Shown here: positions 1 through 12,108 of the stretch, piece by piece
How positions within the stretch are numbered: position 1 is the stretch's first letter
Layout: each line of letters opens with the position of its first letter
Assembly (NCBI RefSeq): GCF_963675165.1
Contig: NC_087391.1
Coordinates: forward strand, 2,499,001 to 2,563,000
DNA: 64,000 bases
DNA from: Halichondria panicea
Taxonomy: Eukaryota; Porifera; Demospongiae; Suberitida; Halichondriidae
Direction of reading: 5' to 3'
The notes under the pieces: generated by a model
Told to the model about the DNA's origin: nothing
What the model saw: the letters and a program-made list of their open reading frames with translations, nothing else
Database searches by the model: none
Translations under genes and position numbers: made by a program

Positions 1-5
1 CGTTT

Positions 6-348
6 ATGAAGATGGTAGCACTCCCAACTGGAAAGCAAAAGTGTATACATGGCCCAGCTGTAAATGTACCATCAAAAGTAGACACTGTGTGCGATATCCT
101 TCCAAGGTTACCTTCAGAGTGTCAGCTAGTTCCACTAAAACTAAAGCGTAAATTGTCCTACAAAGGACATTATCTGTACGACTATGTATCCCCAGAGAGA
201 TTGAGTTATGGCTGAAAGCTAACAATTCATTGTATGCACACATTAACATTTGTGATGATTGGGTGACAAATGCAATAGCAGATGACCAAGCGCTGGTGAT
301 TAAAATGCTTCACAATCCAGTCAAACAGCCAAGAGAGAAGATCAAGAG
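6..348 (+). pseudogene. Helitron-type helicase N-terminal region, broken fragment
   Basis: The reading from about base 40 gives HGPAVNVPSKVDTVCDILPR and then LKRKLSYKGHYLYDYV. I recognise this as the conserved stretch upstream of the helicase domain in metazoan Helitron (Pif1-like) proteins. The frame ends at a stop at 213-215, but the next frame continues the same family with LWLKANNSLYAHINICDDWV, so a frameshift lies near base 195. The fragment starts at the window edge and ends at a stop near 360. No Rep or helicase motifs are visible here. It is most likely a dead piece of a larger element lying to the left. Confidence 0.6.
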
Positions 349-399
349 GAAAATTAAACATGTCTGACGATAAACTGCTGGGTATCAGAAATCTCTACG

Positions 400-876
400 T
401 TGAACAAGTCCCTGAAGATATATATGGAAGAGGAAGATTCATTACTGAACCAAGCTGTCACAGCTCTCAACCCGCCACCAGCCGGCACAGCAGCTCTCAA
501 CCCACCAACAGCCACAGCAGATCTCAACCCGCCATCCGAACCAGCTACAACAACTCTCAACCCACCATCCGCACCAGCCACAACAACTCTCAACCCACCT
601 CTCATCCCCCCTTTTTCTCCACCAGGGGCACCCTTCAGAAATTTACCTCTCCTACCTATACCAGGTCGATTTCATCCGATGGACTATCCTCCATATCCAT
701 ATCCTCCTCACATTCAGTATAACGGCGCTCTCCTCCCTCTCCCACCTTTCTATGGCCATGGCTCGTTATACTCAATTCGATGTGAGTTCACTGATGCTTG
801 TCTAGCTGTCAGGACATGGACAACAGGGCCACGACGTGCCAATACAGAGGACCAGGACAAACACCCCGTACTCTAG
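400..876 (+). CDS. Proline/threonine-rich repeat ORF, unknown function
   Basis: This 158-residue frame begins with an acidic stretch. It then carries five imperfect repeats built on TALNPP/TTLNPP (about 450-606, period roughly 36-39 bp), followed by a PPYPYPP-type proline-rich tail. The repeated DNA makes all frames look partly open, so the reading frame is not certain. It lies about 40 bp after the end of the Helitron fragment and could belong to the same element or be non-coding repeat. No domain is recognised. Confidence 0.25.
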   Translation: MNKSLKIYMEEEDSLLNQAVTALNPPPAGTAALNPPTATADLNPPSEPATTTLNPPSAPATTTLNPPLIPPFSPPGAPFRNLPLLPIPGRFHPMDYPPYPYPPHIQYNGALLPLPPFYGHGSLYSIRCEFTDACLAVRTWTTGPRRANTEDQDKHPVL

Positions 877-1263
877 AAGAACCCCTATCCCTGCAACCAC
901 AACACCGTTGCTAGATACGCCCACACCGTCGAGATCCGGAGGCCTTGTCCTCAACCTCAAGCATGTCCAGCGGTTGACGATCATACAACATAAAGACTGA
1001 ACAATTGCATGCTAGCTGTTGCGAACTAGATTTGTTGATTATTTATTGTTCACGATTATTATTATCTTGCCAAAAATAATTATTATTGAAGTGTTGTAAA
1101 GATCATTTATATCATTACACATGTTCAGAGCTAGTTGGGCGTGCCCCCCCCCTGGCCAGAGCTTCATGGTGAAGATCGTTCAGTATCTCAAATTGCTCCA
1201 GCCAGGTGAAGATCGTTCAGTGTAGAAAGTTACAACAGTATAGTCCCCATTCATACCTTTACA
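877..1263. other. No gene seen
   Basis: This is AT-rich sequence with a C-run near 1144. The 11 bases at 1129-1139 (CTAGTTGGGCG) match the terminal bases of the MITE at 30754-31072 and may be a remnant end of that family. The motif gtgaagatcgttcagt occurs twice, near 1169 and 1206. Confidence 0.4.
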
Positions 1264-2053
1264 ATGGCTACACTGTCCAATCTACCTCTACTCATACACA
1301 TCATTATCGCACGCTATCTATCTCTAAAACACCAAATAATATACGCTAAACTTTCACAGGTAATGCATGATGCTGTGGAGTACGTTTTCTCGCATGTGTA
1401 TACACTTGATTTCACCTCTATTCTAGGACCACTACCAATGAACCCTGAACGACCAAGAATAATGCCCCTCGATTGTTCGATGTTCCTAGACATTATGGCG
1501 AAGCATGTTCGTGCCAAGACGATCGTCAGCTTCCAACTTCCACTGGAATTTCCATACAATGATACTGAATTGATCAATCTTCTGGCACGCACGTGGAAGG
1601 AAAATTTCAAGCATGGAGTAGGACATCCCAATGGTCAATTGGAAAATATCTTTTTTGCCCACTCCTTATATTGCGGAACATCTGATAAATGGGAGTCATT
1701 AGTGCTTAGAGAACTGTTACAACCGTACCTGTACGAAACACCCGACGGAACGTACGCATGTGACTACAATCCAGCAGCTGACAACTTCAACAAAGTGCCC
1801 GGATGGTCAACAGTTGATATCAAGACACCAAAGGAATCACGTATCAAGCCCTGGTTATGTGTACGCCCCAGATATTCCTGATTTCGAATTTGATGAAGGC
1901 ATCATTGGATTTTACCTCTGTCAAAATTGCAATGAAGGAGAAAAATTTCATACTTGCCCTTACTCTGCTCCAAAGAGATTAGGCTTGATCTTAGCATTGA
2001 TCCCGACAATGAACAGTAGCTTTTTCACACAGTGTTTCTCTCTGATGTCATAG
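1264..2053 (+). CDS. Hypothetical protein, possibly F-box-like at the N-terminus, with a frameshift
   Basis: An ATG at 1264 opens 205 codons (to 1881). The first 45 residues, with LPLLIHIIIARYLSLKHQII near the start, resemble the helix pattern of an F-box (weak, pattern only). Near 1850 the coding signal moves to the next frame. There GYVYAPDIPDFEFDEGIIGF is followed by a small cysteine/histidine cluster (YLCQNC...HTCPY) and runs to a stop at 2051-2053. A one-base shift is simpler than an intron because no GT-AG pair is visible. It could be a lineage-specific gene, a pseudogene or a sequencing slip. I do not recognise the family. Confidence 0.4.
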
Positions 2054-2055
2054 TC

Positions 2056-2165
2056 CACACACACACACCCACATTTACTTACATGCATGTAATTATACCA
2101 CATATACACACAAACACGTATGTACCACACATGCATACTCACATGGACGCGTGCACACACACTAA
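2056..2165. repeat. CA-rich simple repeat tract
   Basis: This is an interrupted CA/CATG-rich microsatellite directly after the end of the preceding reading frame. Confidence 0.7.
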
Positions 2166-2170
2166 ACATG

Positions 2171-3155
2171 CGAGCACAATGTGCTCTATTATCACTTAAA
2201 CACATTATTTTCAAATTGTTACTGTGTTTAATGTTCATTCAATTGCTAACACCTATTTTGTCAATTTGAAATCATAATTAACACTCTAATACTTTTGAGC
2301 GAGAGGCACTAAAAGAAAAGAAAATGATAAATTTGTATGATTGTTGGTCATGAAGTAAAATTATGCACTTCCGCTTATAATTCATTGAAAACAAAATCTT
2401 CTTCTTTGTTGTTTCCTAGATCCTTGAGGTCCATGGTATATAAAGTAGCCACAAAACTACCATAATTATACAATTGAACAGATGCAAGTCAGATTATTTT
2501 ATACACTTTTTCCTCTTCTATACTTCCTCTTCTTTACTTCCTCTTCTATACTATTAATCCACAAAACCCATGACTAGAACCTCTTTCATCGAACATTGAA
2601 CAACTGTAGCAGCTAGAGACAGACACACCAACTTGCTTGCACATACGGAGGCATAATTACGCTCATCCAGGTGGTTAAATTTACAAAAAGTTGTTATAAT
2701 TGGGAGTTATAGTCTGGGGAAAAAAAGTGGAGATAACCCCCCCCCCCCCCAACGCATCTTTGCGCAATCGAGTTGCACACTCTCGCGACCAAGTATGTAT
2801 GTATGTGCCTTGGCCAAAAATTCATGATGCATAAGAAGGCAGAGATGTGCCCACAGTGTCAGCGGTGCTTGGTACTAACCACCTCGTGGGCCTAGTATAC
2901 ATTACACAAAAGAGGTAAATTTCTGTGCTGAAATGAGATTGAGGGCTGAAAATAGCCACCACTTTGAAAAGTCTGTGCACATCACTAGAACGGTACGTTA
3001 CACATGTACACTACATGACTATAAATATCTCAGCAAGATGGTGGGTGGGGGGAATGGATGTACCACCCAATCATCAATGTTGGAATGTTTCACAACTGTG
3101 CACTAAATGTCATGCTACCTATAATACAGGAGGCGGCTCCAATTGCTTGGTAACT
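2171..3155. other. No gene seen; AT-rich spacer
   Basis: No convincing coding signal. There is a C-run at about 2739-2751, a short CTTCCTCTTCTATA duplication near 2510-2550, and a GTATGTATGTATGT stretch near 2793. Confidence 0.4.
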
Positions 3156-4621
3156 GGGCATGCTCGCTATTTATTTCCTCGTCTTTTACACTTAAGAAGG
3201 CTATAATTATAATTTACTCTTGCACACAAACTTCTTGAGCTTGTATCTCAAAGAGTACATGTATAGCTCCAAGGCTCCACTAATAATTTTTTTATTTATT
3301 GATTACACGCCTCAGTTATTAAGGGATTACATAATACTTCAAACCTTCATAATAGTGATTATGGTAGCACATTAATAGCTTGAAAGATTAGTGCCCTCCG
3401 ATTAATTCTTTTCAGGCACACAGGGAACAGATTGAGCTCAAAGATGCTGCTGTCCAGATTGACATAACATAAACTATAAACAGAAGAAAGATGCTTAGGG
3501 TTAATACGTACAGCTCAAATGTTGCATATAACCAAACAAATGTGCCATGTGTAATTCACCTGCAAAAGAATCCACTGCTGTAGGGCATGCTCGTTATTTA
3601 TTTCCTTGTCTTTTACACTTAAGAAGGCTATAATTATAATTTACTCTTGCACACAAACTTCTTGAGCTTGTAAGAGTAGTATCTCAAAGAGTACATGTAT
3701 AGCTCCAAGGCTCCACTAATCGATAGCCTCAGTTATTAAGGGATTACATAATACTTCAAACCTTCTTATGGTAGCACATTAATAGCTTGAGAGATTAGTG
3801 CCCTCCGATTAATTCTTTTGATGCACACAGGGAACAGATTAAGCTGAAAGATGCTACTGTCCAGATTGACATAACATAAACTATAAACAGAAGAAAGATG
3901 TTTAGGGTTAATACGTACAGCTAGTGCACCTAAACTGTCGCATAACCAAACAAATGTGCTATGTGTAAATTCACCTGCAAAAGAATCCACTGCTGTAGGG
4001 CATGCTCGCTATTTATTTCCTCGTCTTAAGAAAGGCTATAATTATAATTTAATCCAGCTTGCACAAAAACTTCTTGAGTTTGTAAGACTCAAAGAGTACA
4101 TGTATAGCTCCAAGGCTACTAATCGATAGCCTCAGTTATTAAGGGATTACATAATACCAAGGGCGTATAAAAGAAGAGAGGGCATGCAACTCCACTATCA
4201 GTACACGTAGCTAGCAGAATTCAAACGTGGGCAGAGGAATGTGTGCATTTGCATGAAGTGCTAAAAATAGAAGTTTCTATTTTAGCATTTCACGCACTGT
4301 CATCTGCCCACGTTTGAACTCTGCTCATATAGGAGTTGCATGCCCTCTCTTCTTTTATACGCCCTTGATAATACTTCAAACCTTCTTATGGTAGCACATT
4401 AATAGCTTGAGAGATTAGTGCCCTCCGATTAATTCCTTTGATGCAGACACACAGGAAACAGATTGAGCTCAAAGATGCTGCTGTCCAGATTGACATAACA
4501 TAAACTATAAACAGAAGAAAGATGCTTAGGGTTAATACGTACAGCTAGTGCACCTCAAATGTCGCATAACCAAACAAATGTGCTATGTACAATTCACCTG
4601 CAAAAGAATCCACTGCTGTAG
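3156..4621. repeat. Three tandem copies of a ~420-bp non-coding unit
   Basis: The units start at 3156, 3583 and 3998, each with GGGCATGCTCG. Each runs through a conserved CTCCAAGGCT / AAGGGATTACATAATAC / ACATAAACTATAAACAGAAG order to a GAATCCACTGCTGTAGG end. Copy spacing is 427 and 415 bp. The third copy is lengthened by a 210-bp palindromic insertion and is about 406 bp without it. No open frame is conserved between copies. Confidence 0.85.
4158..4367. mobile_element. 210-bp palindromic MITE inserted in the third tandem repeat copy
   Basis: The two ends are inverted repeats: CAAGGGCGTATAAAAGAAGA at the left and its reverse complement at the right. Pairing continues through the GGGCATGCAACTCC and CAAACGTGGGCAGA arms almost to the centre. 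The element is flanked by ATAATAC on both sides (4151-4157 and 4368-4374). The two other repeat copies show the empty site with a single ATAATAC, which proves both boundaries. No coding capacity. The 7-bp duplication does not fix the superfamily. Confidence 0.9.
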
Positions 4622-6640
4622 GATCACTAAAGATCTTGATTGACGTGCTGCAGTCAGCCCTGTAGGATGAGCATAATTAGTATAATTAATTATGGCTAAG
4701 AGGGGTAGCCGAGTGCTATCAGTGATTGTTATGAGTGCCTTATTGCACAAGTGGTCATACTATTGATTGTTAATCGTTTGTTTGATGCAGTTTCTAGGAC
4801 ATTTTTAGCTGCAGTTTCAGTAAAAAAAAGTAGCCGCGGGCATTATTCAAACATGCGGTCGTGAATGTAGTAATTTGGACGACGTGCAATTACTGCCTTG
4901 ATGACGTGCAATTACTGATACGCGATTAATCACTGTACGAATCACAGTGAATAATAGGACAACATGCGATTATAGATATAATTATAGTACTGTAAAATTT
5001 GCAAACATAATTATGCGAACTTGGCGAGCTAGTGTTCATCACGTTCGCAAAACCTACTTTACCTAAGTTTCACATGCAGGTACATTTATTTGCAAATTCA
5101 CATTTCGCAAGTGGTTTTATCCACTTATCTGCTGCTAGTACACATATTTTGCGATTTTACTACTGTACTAGATCTAGTATCAATTGCAGAAGTAACAGAA
5201 ATTAATATACAATTGATGTAACTATGTAATTGATGTAACCAGCATCAGCATCATTTTGTGGCCCTAAAGGAACGCCTAACGTTATAAACGTTGCTGTAAC
5301 TATTAAAACGCTTGTTAGAGATATCAAGGCAATATCAAATTATTTTACCATGCTAGCAGACAGTTTGAAATTTCCTTGACCACTCTTACATTCTCAAGAC
5401 CTTTTGAGAATGACCTTTTGCTTTAATACACAAAAGAGACCTTCAGGAAAAACAGCTAGAAGAGTTAAAGTCTTTAAACCAACTCTTTTTGACAAGAGTT
5501 GGTTTATTAAATCCAATAGACTTGAAAGCACAATTCTCACCATGAATCAAGTCATGAGATCCAATCATCCATCTTACAGCTTTAATATATACTTCATACC
5601 TTCATGACTTCTAATACACCTCATGGCATGCGGTCAATACTGCGCATGTGCGAAGATGTGCCTGAGTATGCTGGTTTCCTGGCCAAGGTCATCACTTTTA
5701 ATGATCATCTTGTCCTGGGTTCTTGACCTTTGCTTGGATTACAGCTACCGTTTCTGTTGTTCTTGACCGTTTATTTGCCTGCTTGGAAAGCTTGCTATAC
5801 CTAGTTCTATCAGTGCACAGTGCAGCAAACCAGTACATCCAAATTTATACCCTAGCTACAGAAGGCTAATTTTCCATATCTTGTGGTTTCAAAGAATGCA
5901 ATCAAAAAAGGTTGCAATTAAATCTGAGATATCTTCTCTCAAGCTTGTTCGTCTGGGGCGCGATATTTTCTGCTATGATTATGAAGCTAGTGGTGAACCG
6001 CGTGATGTTTTGATTAGTGACCTTTGGCGTACCTCCTCTGAGTTGTACATGTAAAAGTGCAAAGTAATGCACTTGTCAATACTACCATGGACCCACTTCA
6101 TGGTTTCAATAGCGAGAAGATAACAAATTATTGAAGTATATTTACTATATAAATATTGACAGCTCGTATTAACTATTTCACAAGGCCGAGATGTCACGAC
6201 ACAGATTGACAATTAACACGTGCTCTTCTCATTTACTTTGGATACGAGTTTGGGTACCAAAAGAACCGTGCACTGCGTCCCGGCAACAGCGTCTCTATTT
6301 GTAGCCCGAAGTTTTTGGGCTGAGTCCCATACACGTAGACGTAGATGTAGAATGCTACATCTACGTCACTAACTGTGTGTTAACCATTACACCTACTATC
6401 ATAAAATACGGTCTGAGAGTGACGTGATATGACATACGTGGCTTACGTGGGAGTTTCGATTCTGAGTCTGGAAGGCACTGGGAGTGCTGCAAACAGTTCG
6501 CTCATACTTTCATTGACTATTGTTCTAGTGAAATCATCATGCATAGCATGAGGCTAGCCTCTTCACGATCGTACTTCTCGTACTTAAGCCTGTGGGTTAA
6601 GCTCCCACGTTTACACAGCTCACTGACATTTTAGTGCAAT
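4622..6640. other. No supported gene; contains a perfect 13-bp hairpin
   Basis: Short open frames (for example 5404-5607) lack recognisable content. A perfect inverted repeat, GACGTAGATGTAG with loop AATG, lies at 6338-6367. Short direct repeats such as GACGTGCAATTACTG occur near 4880-4915. Confidence 0.4.
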
Positions 6641-6641
6641 T

Positions 6642-7280
6642 TTGGGCGGACACGTGATTCCGATGTCCGATATCGTCGGAGTGCTATGCACCGACGTTAC
6701 GGCCAGTGTTAATGTCTCAACCACGAATATTTTGCCCCCCGAAAATTACCAAACGGTTATCACCCAAAATAGACTGTTATTTTCCTCTGGATCCGCCGAG
6801 TCGGCCAGCACAAACCACAAGTTCTGAGGTGCTTACTACCCTGGATGCTGGTGCTAAACAGAAGAAGTTCGAAATTGATCTGTAAGGAAAATTTATCTTT
6901 TGTGAAAATGGCACCATTTGTGAGTACAAAAACGATCAGGCTTAGATTTTTCACCATTCAAGTTGATGTAGTACGAATGTGGTCTTCTGGTAAAGATGAT
7001 TTGTTTGAGTGCCATGTGGGCATTGCTGACAGAGTTGGCTGTGGCTACGTTCAAGAGTAGGGTGGTGTGCCATCTAGACTCTTTATTTTCATCAATTGAC
7101 GAGATGTTGCTACGTGTGAACTATCCAAAAAGTGTGACGACCCACAAGGTTGCAGCAGATCGATATAGTGCCTTCGTAGCTAATATGACGGAAGACCCAA
7201 CTGTTAAATCAGCAGACAAGCAGGACCGAGAGACGGAAGATGACTATGAAGACTCCCCACTAAAGACCGAGATAGCATGA
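6642..7280 (+). other. Weak open frames, function unknown
   Basis: Frames at 6642-6827 and 6996-7280 are open. The second reads with an acidic, charged C-terminus (DRETEDDYEDSP). No family is recognised and no splice structure could be fixed. These may be fragments of the element whose pol remains follow at 7.6 kb. Confidence 0.2.
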
Positions 7281-7564
7281 AACCTGAACCACTACAAGTG
7301 AGAGCCACGCGAGATGGGCTGGTTGAGTATCATTCAATTGGATTGGTACAAACCCAATGTTCCATCTAATATACCAGGGCTTTCGTAGTTGTTTATTTTT
7401 CTTTGTGAACAGTCTACCTCGCTTTCAGTGTGGCAAACAAATCCTTGACTTTGGGGACTGGGTAGCGATCTAGACCGAGCCTTATGCCAGCTTTCATCCG
7501 AGCTACCAGTGGGGTGGCCCAGTGTCACTGGTTCTAGGGTTCCTGTAAGGTGTGGTAGCGAGGT

Positions 7565-8300
7565 GTGGCTCCAGGCTCCACTTTGATTCGTGCTTTCCTT
7601 CCTAACGTTCCCGAGTCACTTGAGGACTTTAGAGGGTCAGAAACAGTGAAAAAAAGTGTTCATGGCCCCCACGGTAACGTTTTTAGGAGTCATTCTTGGG
7701 TTATTACGGGAAGCTTGCCTTTACCGACTACTGCGACCCTGGAAATGGACTGCACAAGCTTTCTGCGAATCCAAGAAACTGGTGCAGGGGACACAAGAAA
7801 GAAGGGATCAAGAAGCGTCGCTCATTCGAACTCATAACCGACTCTGCCTTGAGAAGCACGATCCACCTCGTCCGCACGGTGGTCTCTCTGTTGTCATGCA
7901 AATGCCGATGCTACTCCTTCACCAGAGCAGATTCGACCCAGTGTTCTTAAAACACGGTTGGCCTACGACTATGGAGAAGAACTGCAGAAACAAGGAACTC
8001 TCTCTATACGACCTCTGGGGTGCCCGAGTGGTAGTACCGAGTACCTTACAAGAAGCTGTCATATGCAGGAATGAACGACAACATCGAGACAACCGTTCGG
8101 TCATGTGCCAAATGCCAAGCAGCACCCGCCCCTTGGGCTCGGCTACACTTAGTAAACAGACGAATGTATTTGGTGCTGATCGACACCGTACTCCCACGAG
8201 GAACTGTTTCCGGCTACCGGAGACTATTGTTACCGACAATGGGACTTGCTTCGTCCTCCGCTCACTACCACCCCGCGGCTAGCCGAACGAGCAGGTAGCC
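7565..8300 (+). pseudogene. Ty3/gypsy pol remnant: RNase H start and integrase pieces
   Basis: Pieces in several frames follow the normal gypsy order. LYRLLRPWKWTAQAF-like sequence near 7710-7770 matches the RT/RNase H connection. LWGARVVVPSTLQ near 8010-8055 matches the region before the integrase zinc finger. VRSCAKCQAAPAPWARLHLV near 8088-8150 is the CxxC end of that finger, and LPETIVTDNGTCF near 8214-8250 is the second catalytic Asp region. Large deletions remove most of RNase H and the core. This is a non-functional relic, distinct in sequence from Gypsy A immediately to the right. Confidence 0.7.
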
Positions 8301-8639
8301 AAGTGGCACCACAGACTACCACTGGTCGGTCAAGACTAGGACGTCGAGAATCAGCAACTTCGATGCTGGTCAATGCAGAACCATCACAGTGATGCCAGTG
8401 AATCACTCCACCACCCCCCTCTGGTCGAAGGTGTAAGAACATGTGTAACCGAATGAACTATGAACTGAACTCTGAACTGAGTATTATTGATATTTATTAA
8501 GTTCTAACAGTTGCAGTTGATCAACTTGGACACGTAACTAAAATATTCATGATGGCAGCATATGTACCAGCGATTTACCAAAGCTAGATCACAGAGGAAC
8601 TAGAGTCACATATTTCGATTATATAAACATTGGAGTTCT
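8301..8639. other. No gene seen
   Basis: Spacer between two gypsy relics. The repeated ATGAACTGAACTCTGAACTGA near 8459-8480 is the only local structure. Confidence 0.35.
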
Positions 8640-8760
8640 GAACAAGTGATCAAATAGCCTTATTATTTATGATAAGCATAAAGAGCTAACTCTCCCAAGT
8701 TGATCAAAGACACAAGAAAGACGTCCTCTAATTAAGGAGCACCAGTCGAGATCGAAAACA

Positions 8761-9072
8761 ATGCCAGTCATCCAGTGCCCAATAGAGGATTGTGAGTACG
8801 AGGCACCTGATGTAGAGTCAGTGGTCGCTGCTGCACTAATAACAGCCCACGCAACAAGCACGTCGTCCGCAGGCACAACCGAGGACTGGCAATACTTAGC
8901 GGCCAGACTGAGGGGAACTGACAAAGTCATCCAATTGTTGGAAAGTTGCGATGACCAGCTCCGCAAAGATCTCACCAGGAATGCTGGAGGCACTCTCACA
9001 GGGAAAACAAAGGAGAACACGATGGTAGCCAGAGTGGCAACATGCCAATACGTGTATTTGGAGCTAGGCTAA
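8761..9072 (+). pseudogene. Gypsy A gag N-terminal fragment
   Basis: The ATG at 8761 is followed by residues colinear with Gypsy B gag. EDWQYLAARLRGTDKVIQLL and DDQLRKDLTRNAGG are shared, but a block of about 8 residues is deleted (EDWHYFKSRWNDYARATRL in B against EDWQYLAARL here). The frame ends early at 9072. A CTYCGTKGHG-type zinc knuckle follows near 9265 in another frame. Confidence 0.7.
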
Positions 9073-9899
9073 GAGGCAGTGCACAAACTGCTAGACTACA
9101 TGCTGCGGCGACAAGAACCAGGACATGACGTTGGAGCAAGTCTTGACATCCAAGGAGGCGGGTAAGAGATCGGCCACAATCAACGGACGCGATGACCAGC
9201 AGCTCATATCGGAAGCAGAAGAAACCATCTCCCCTTGCCACACCCCCCAAGAACCAAGAAGCCTGCACATACTGTGGCACTAAGGGCCATGGAAAAAACT
9301 CGCCAACTAGAGTCAGGCGAACCCTGCCACATGCACATGCACTCACTGTGGGCACGATCAACCGACCATGAAGACAATATCTCTGACACATTATGCGGGT
9401 TGACATCAACGGGCACCACCGGAATCATCACGTTGGACCACCACATCTTCGACCCATCCACAGACAAATGGTACAGGCGGCCATCCAACGCTAGCATCGA
9501 ACGTGAAGACTATAACGATATGTGCGCCACCACAACACACCTTCATCACTGTCTAGCAGGATTGAACATTGTGAAAAAACTTGGCCTATCCACAGTGGAC
9601 CTATTACCTGTTACCCGAGTGACCGTAATATACCAATCCTGGGGGCCACGATGTCGTCAACATCACCAAGCACACCGATAATCGCAGAGAGGCTTGTACA
9701 GATCTCCCAAGTCAGTTCTCATTGGTCGAGACTCTATTGGCGCCCCTCAACAGGAATGTCATGCCCCCCGTACCCTGCCACAGGGCGAAGCTCCAACAGT
9801 ACTTGCTTGATTCCTACCAATCTAGCACCTTCAACACCTGCAAGCACCAAACACTCCCACTTATGGAAGGCCCCCCCACAAGCCACCCCCACTTCCCAC

Positions 9900-10780
9900 C
9901 ACACCCCCATACCAGTCCCGCTAGAAGAAGTCAAGGCTGGTTTGGACAGAGACGTGAGGCTTGGCGTCCTGGAACAGGGTGCACCAGTCACATGGTGCCA
10001 TCGCATGGTAATTTGTGTCAAAAAGACAGGATCAATTTCCAGACCAGGGAAACACAGTCCCCCTTCCATCAGGCACGATCAGTCCCATGCTTGGAATGGT
10101 TACCATAGCGTACCCGGCCGCTATAGATACTGCACTGCTGTTATATAGCTTCAGGAGATGGATATACGAGAAGATATGATGAGATCACGTCCTCCATTCC
10201 CAACAAAACAAAGTGATACACTTCTATGATCTGACACAAGTTTCTTCCAAGCATCCGCTCAAAACAACGTTGAATTTGCTGGCTTTGAGATTACCCTCAA
10301 TATCCAACTTCCCTACTCCCAAAAACCTCACCGACGTCCGGTCCTGGTTTGGCCTAGTTAACCAAGTGTCATACACATTCAGCATGGCGGAAGCCATGTT
10401 GCCCTTTCGAGAGCTACTCAAACCAAGCAATCAATTGTACTGGCTTCATTCAGCAAGCATTCGAAAAATCAAAACTCACTATCACAGAAGAAATCAACCA
10501 CGGTGTCAGAATCTTCGATAAAACCAAAGCCTCGCAACAGATTGGCTCTCGATGGAAAATCACCCTAGTCGGCAGCCGCTTCACCCACCCTGCTGAATCC
10601 AGATATGCTCCTGTGGAAGGTGAAGCCTTAGCTGCCCTTGACAAAGCACGCCTAGGTTGCAAATCCTTGACCATCGCAGTAGATCATAGACCACTGCTCA
10701 AGATTTTTGGCGACATCCAACACACGTTTAAGGAATCTTAAAGAGAAGACCTTGCGTTACTCCTTCAACATGGTCCACAT
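9900..10780 (+). pseudogene. Gypsy A reverse transcriptase / RNase H remnants
   Basis: KAGLDRDVRLGVLEQGAPVT and TWCHRMVICVKKTG (about 9930-10030) correspond to the RT fingers of Gypsy B. After a deletion come AWNGYHSVP and GRYRYCTA. The catalytic CVDD segment is missing. RSWFGLVNQVSYTFSMAE near 10338-10390 and the RNase H stretches WKITLVGSRFTHPAESRYAP and AVDHRPLLKIFGD (10552-10710) follow in shifting frames. Confidence 0.75.
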
Positions 10781-11159
10781 CCCAGGTGTCAAAAACAAAG
10801 TAATTGGTCATCTTCTATGGTTGGATGGAGTTGGTCGATAGTGCAGACACCAAAGATTAGTTGGGTAGGTATCTTCAGCGGTGGTGTGGAGGTGTCGCTT
10901 ACGTCATTCTGGATGCAATGGATGTCGTCCGGGAGGATCAGTTTACCTGGCTGGTGATCGCCGGTAGGGTACCTCATCCCTACATTCCGGGATCAAGTCC
11001 AAACTGCTACCGACAGCATGCTCTCCAATATAGAAGATGGTATCCCCGACTCCAAACACTTATTACCATCACCCATTCGAGAGTATCACCCATTCAAGAA
11101 GCATCTATACTGCATTAAAGACCAAATTATTGTGCCACCTTCTCTGAGCCTTACACGCT

Positions 11160-12108
11160 GCTCACCAGGGCACATCTACCATGATATCGAAAGCTGAAAC
11201 ATCCATCTTTTGGCCCGGTATCACCAATGACATACAATCAACCAGAGCAAATTGCTCACATTGTAACAAGATGGCCCCATCCCAAGCAGACCTACCACCC
11301 ATCCCCCCAATCCTCCATGCATATGTGCTGACTACTTCAACTACCAAGGCCTCGTCATCGTTGATCGCTACTCTAATTGGCCTGTTGGTGCAACCGGTTT
11401 AATCAACATTCTCAGACGTACCTTCGCGACCTACGGCATCCCAGACGAGCTCTCATCATTGTCGCCCATAATACTCAACAATTCTTAACGACCTGGGGAA
11501 TCCACCATCGTCTCAGCTCCGTACTGTAGAGCAGAAATCGGTGTCAGACTATCAAGCGATTGATCACTGGAAATGTCGCATTCCAGCAAGCCATCCTCCA
11601 ATATAGGAATACACCAGACCTGCCACAAAACTGCCTTCGGCAGACCGATTAGAGACCTCATCTCCTGGCAAATATCATCCTCACCCCACATGGAAGGACA
11701 CGCTACACCAAAGAGAAGTGGACACCGACACATGACACACCAGGAAAAATGGACCTACGCATCGGTGACACTGTAAGGATACAAAACCAGGTTGGACAAC
11801 ACCCTACCAAATGGGATCGCACTGGCACAGTCATCAAGGTACGCCAGTATCACTGATATCTTGTTTGTGTGGATGGCCACTCTCCGCAACAGGAAATTCC
11901 TCCGCCCTTCCCCGCTACCAAGATCTATACTGGCTCCTGCCACACCTCCACTACCTACACTACCTATCCCAATCCAGGTTCCACCCACACCGCTTGACGA
12001 GCCACCATCACCAGCAACCATCCTGCCACCTACTCCTGATTCAGTCCCCACTTCCCCCCCTCTGAGAAAATCGACCCGCATAAGCCGACCACCTGACCTG
12101 CTTTACTG
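11160..12108 (+). pseudogene. Gypsy A integrase and C-terminal remnants
   Basis: MISKAETSIFWPGITNDIQ continues into NCSHCNKMAPSQADLPP (11181-11300), so the integrase CxxC pair is kept here, unlike in Gypsy B. Core fragments (TFATYGIPDELSS, TWGIHHRLSS, CRAEIGV) lie at 11419-11550 in different frames. The C-terminal tail is proline-rich and ends LRKSTRISRPPDLLY at 12108. Confidence 0.75.

Noticed and set aside
354-605. Minus-strand GGLRVVVAG repeat ORF
   Set aside because: Reverse reading of the proline-rich repeat; no independent support.
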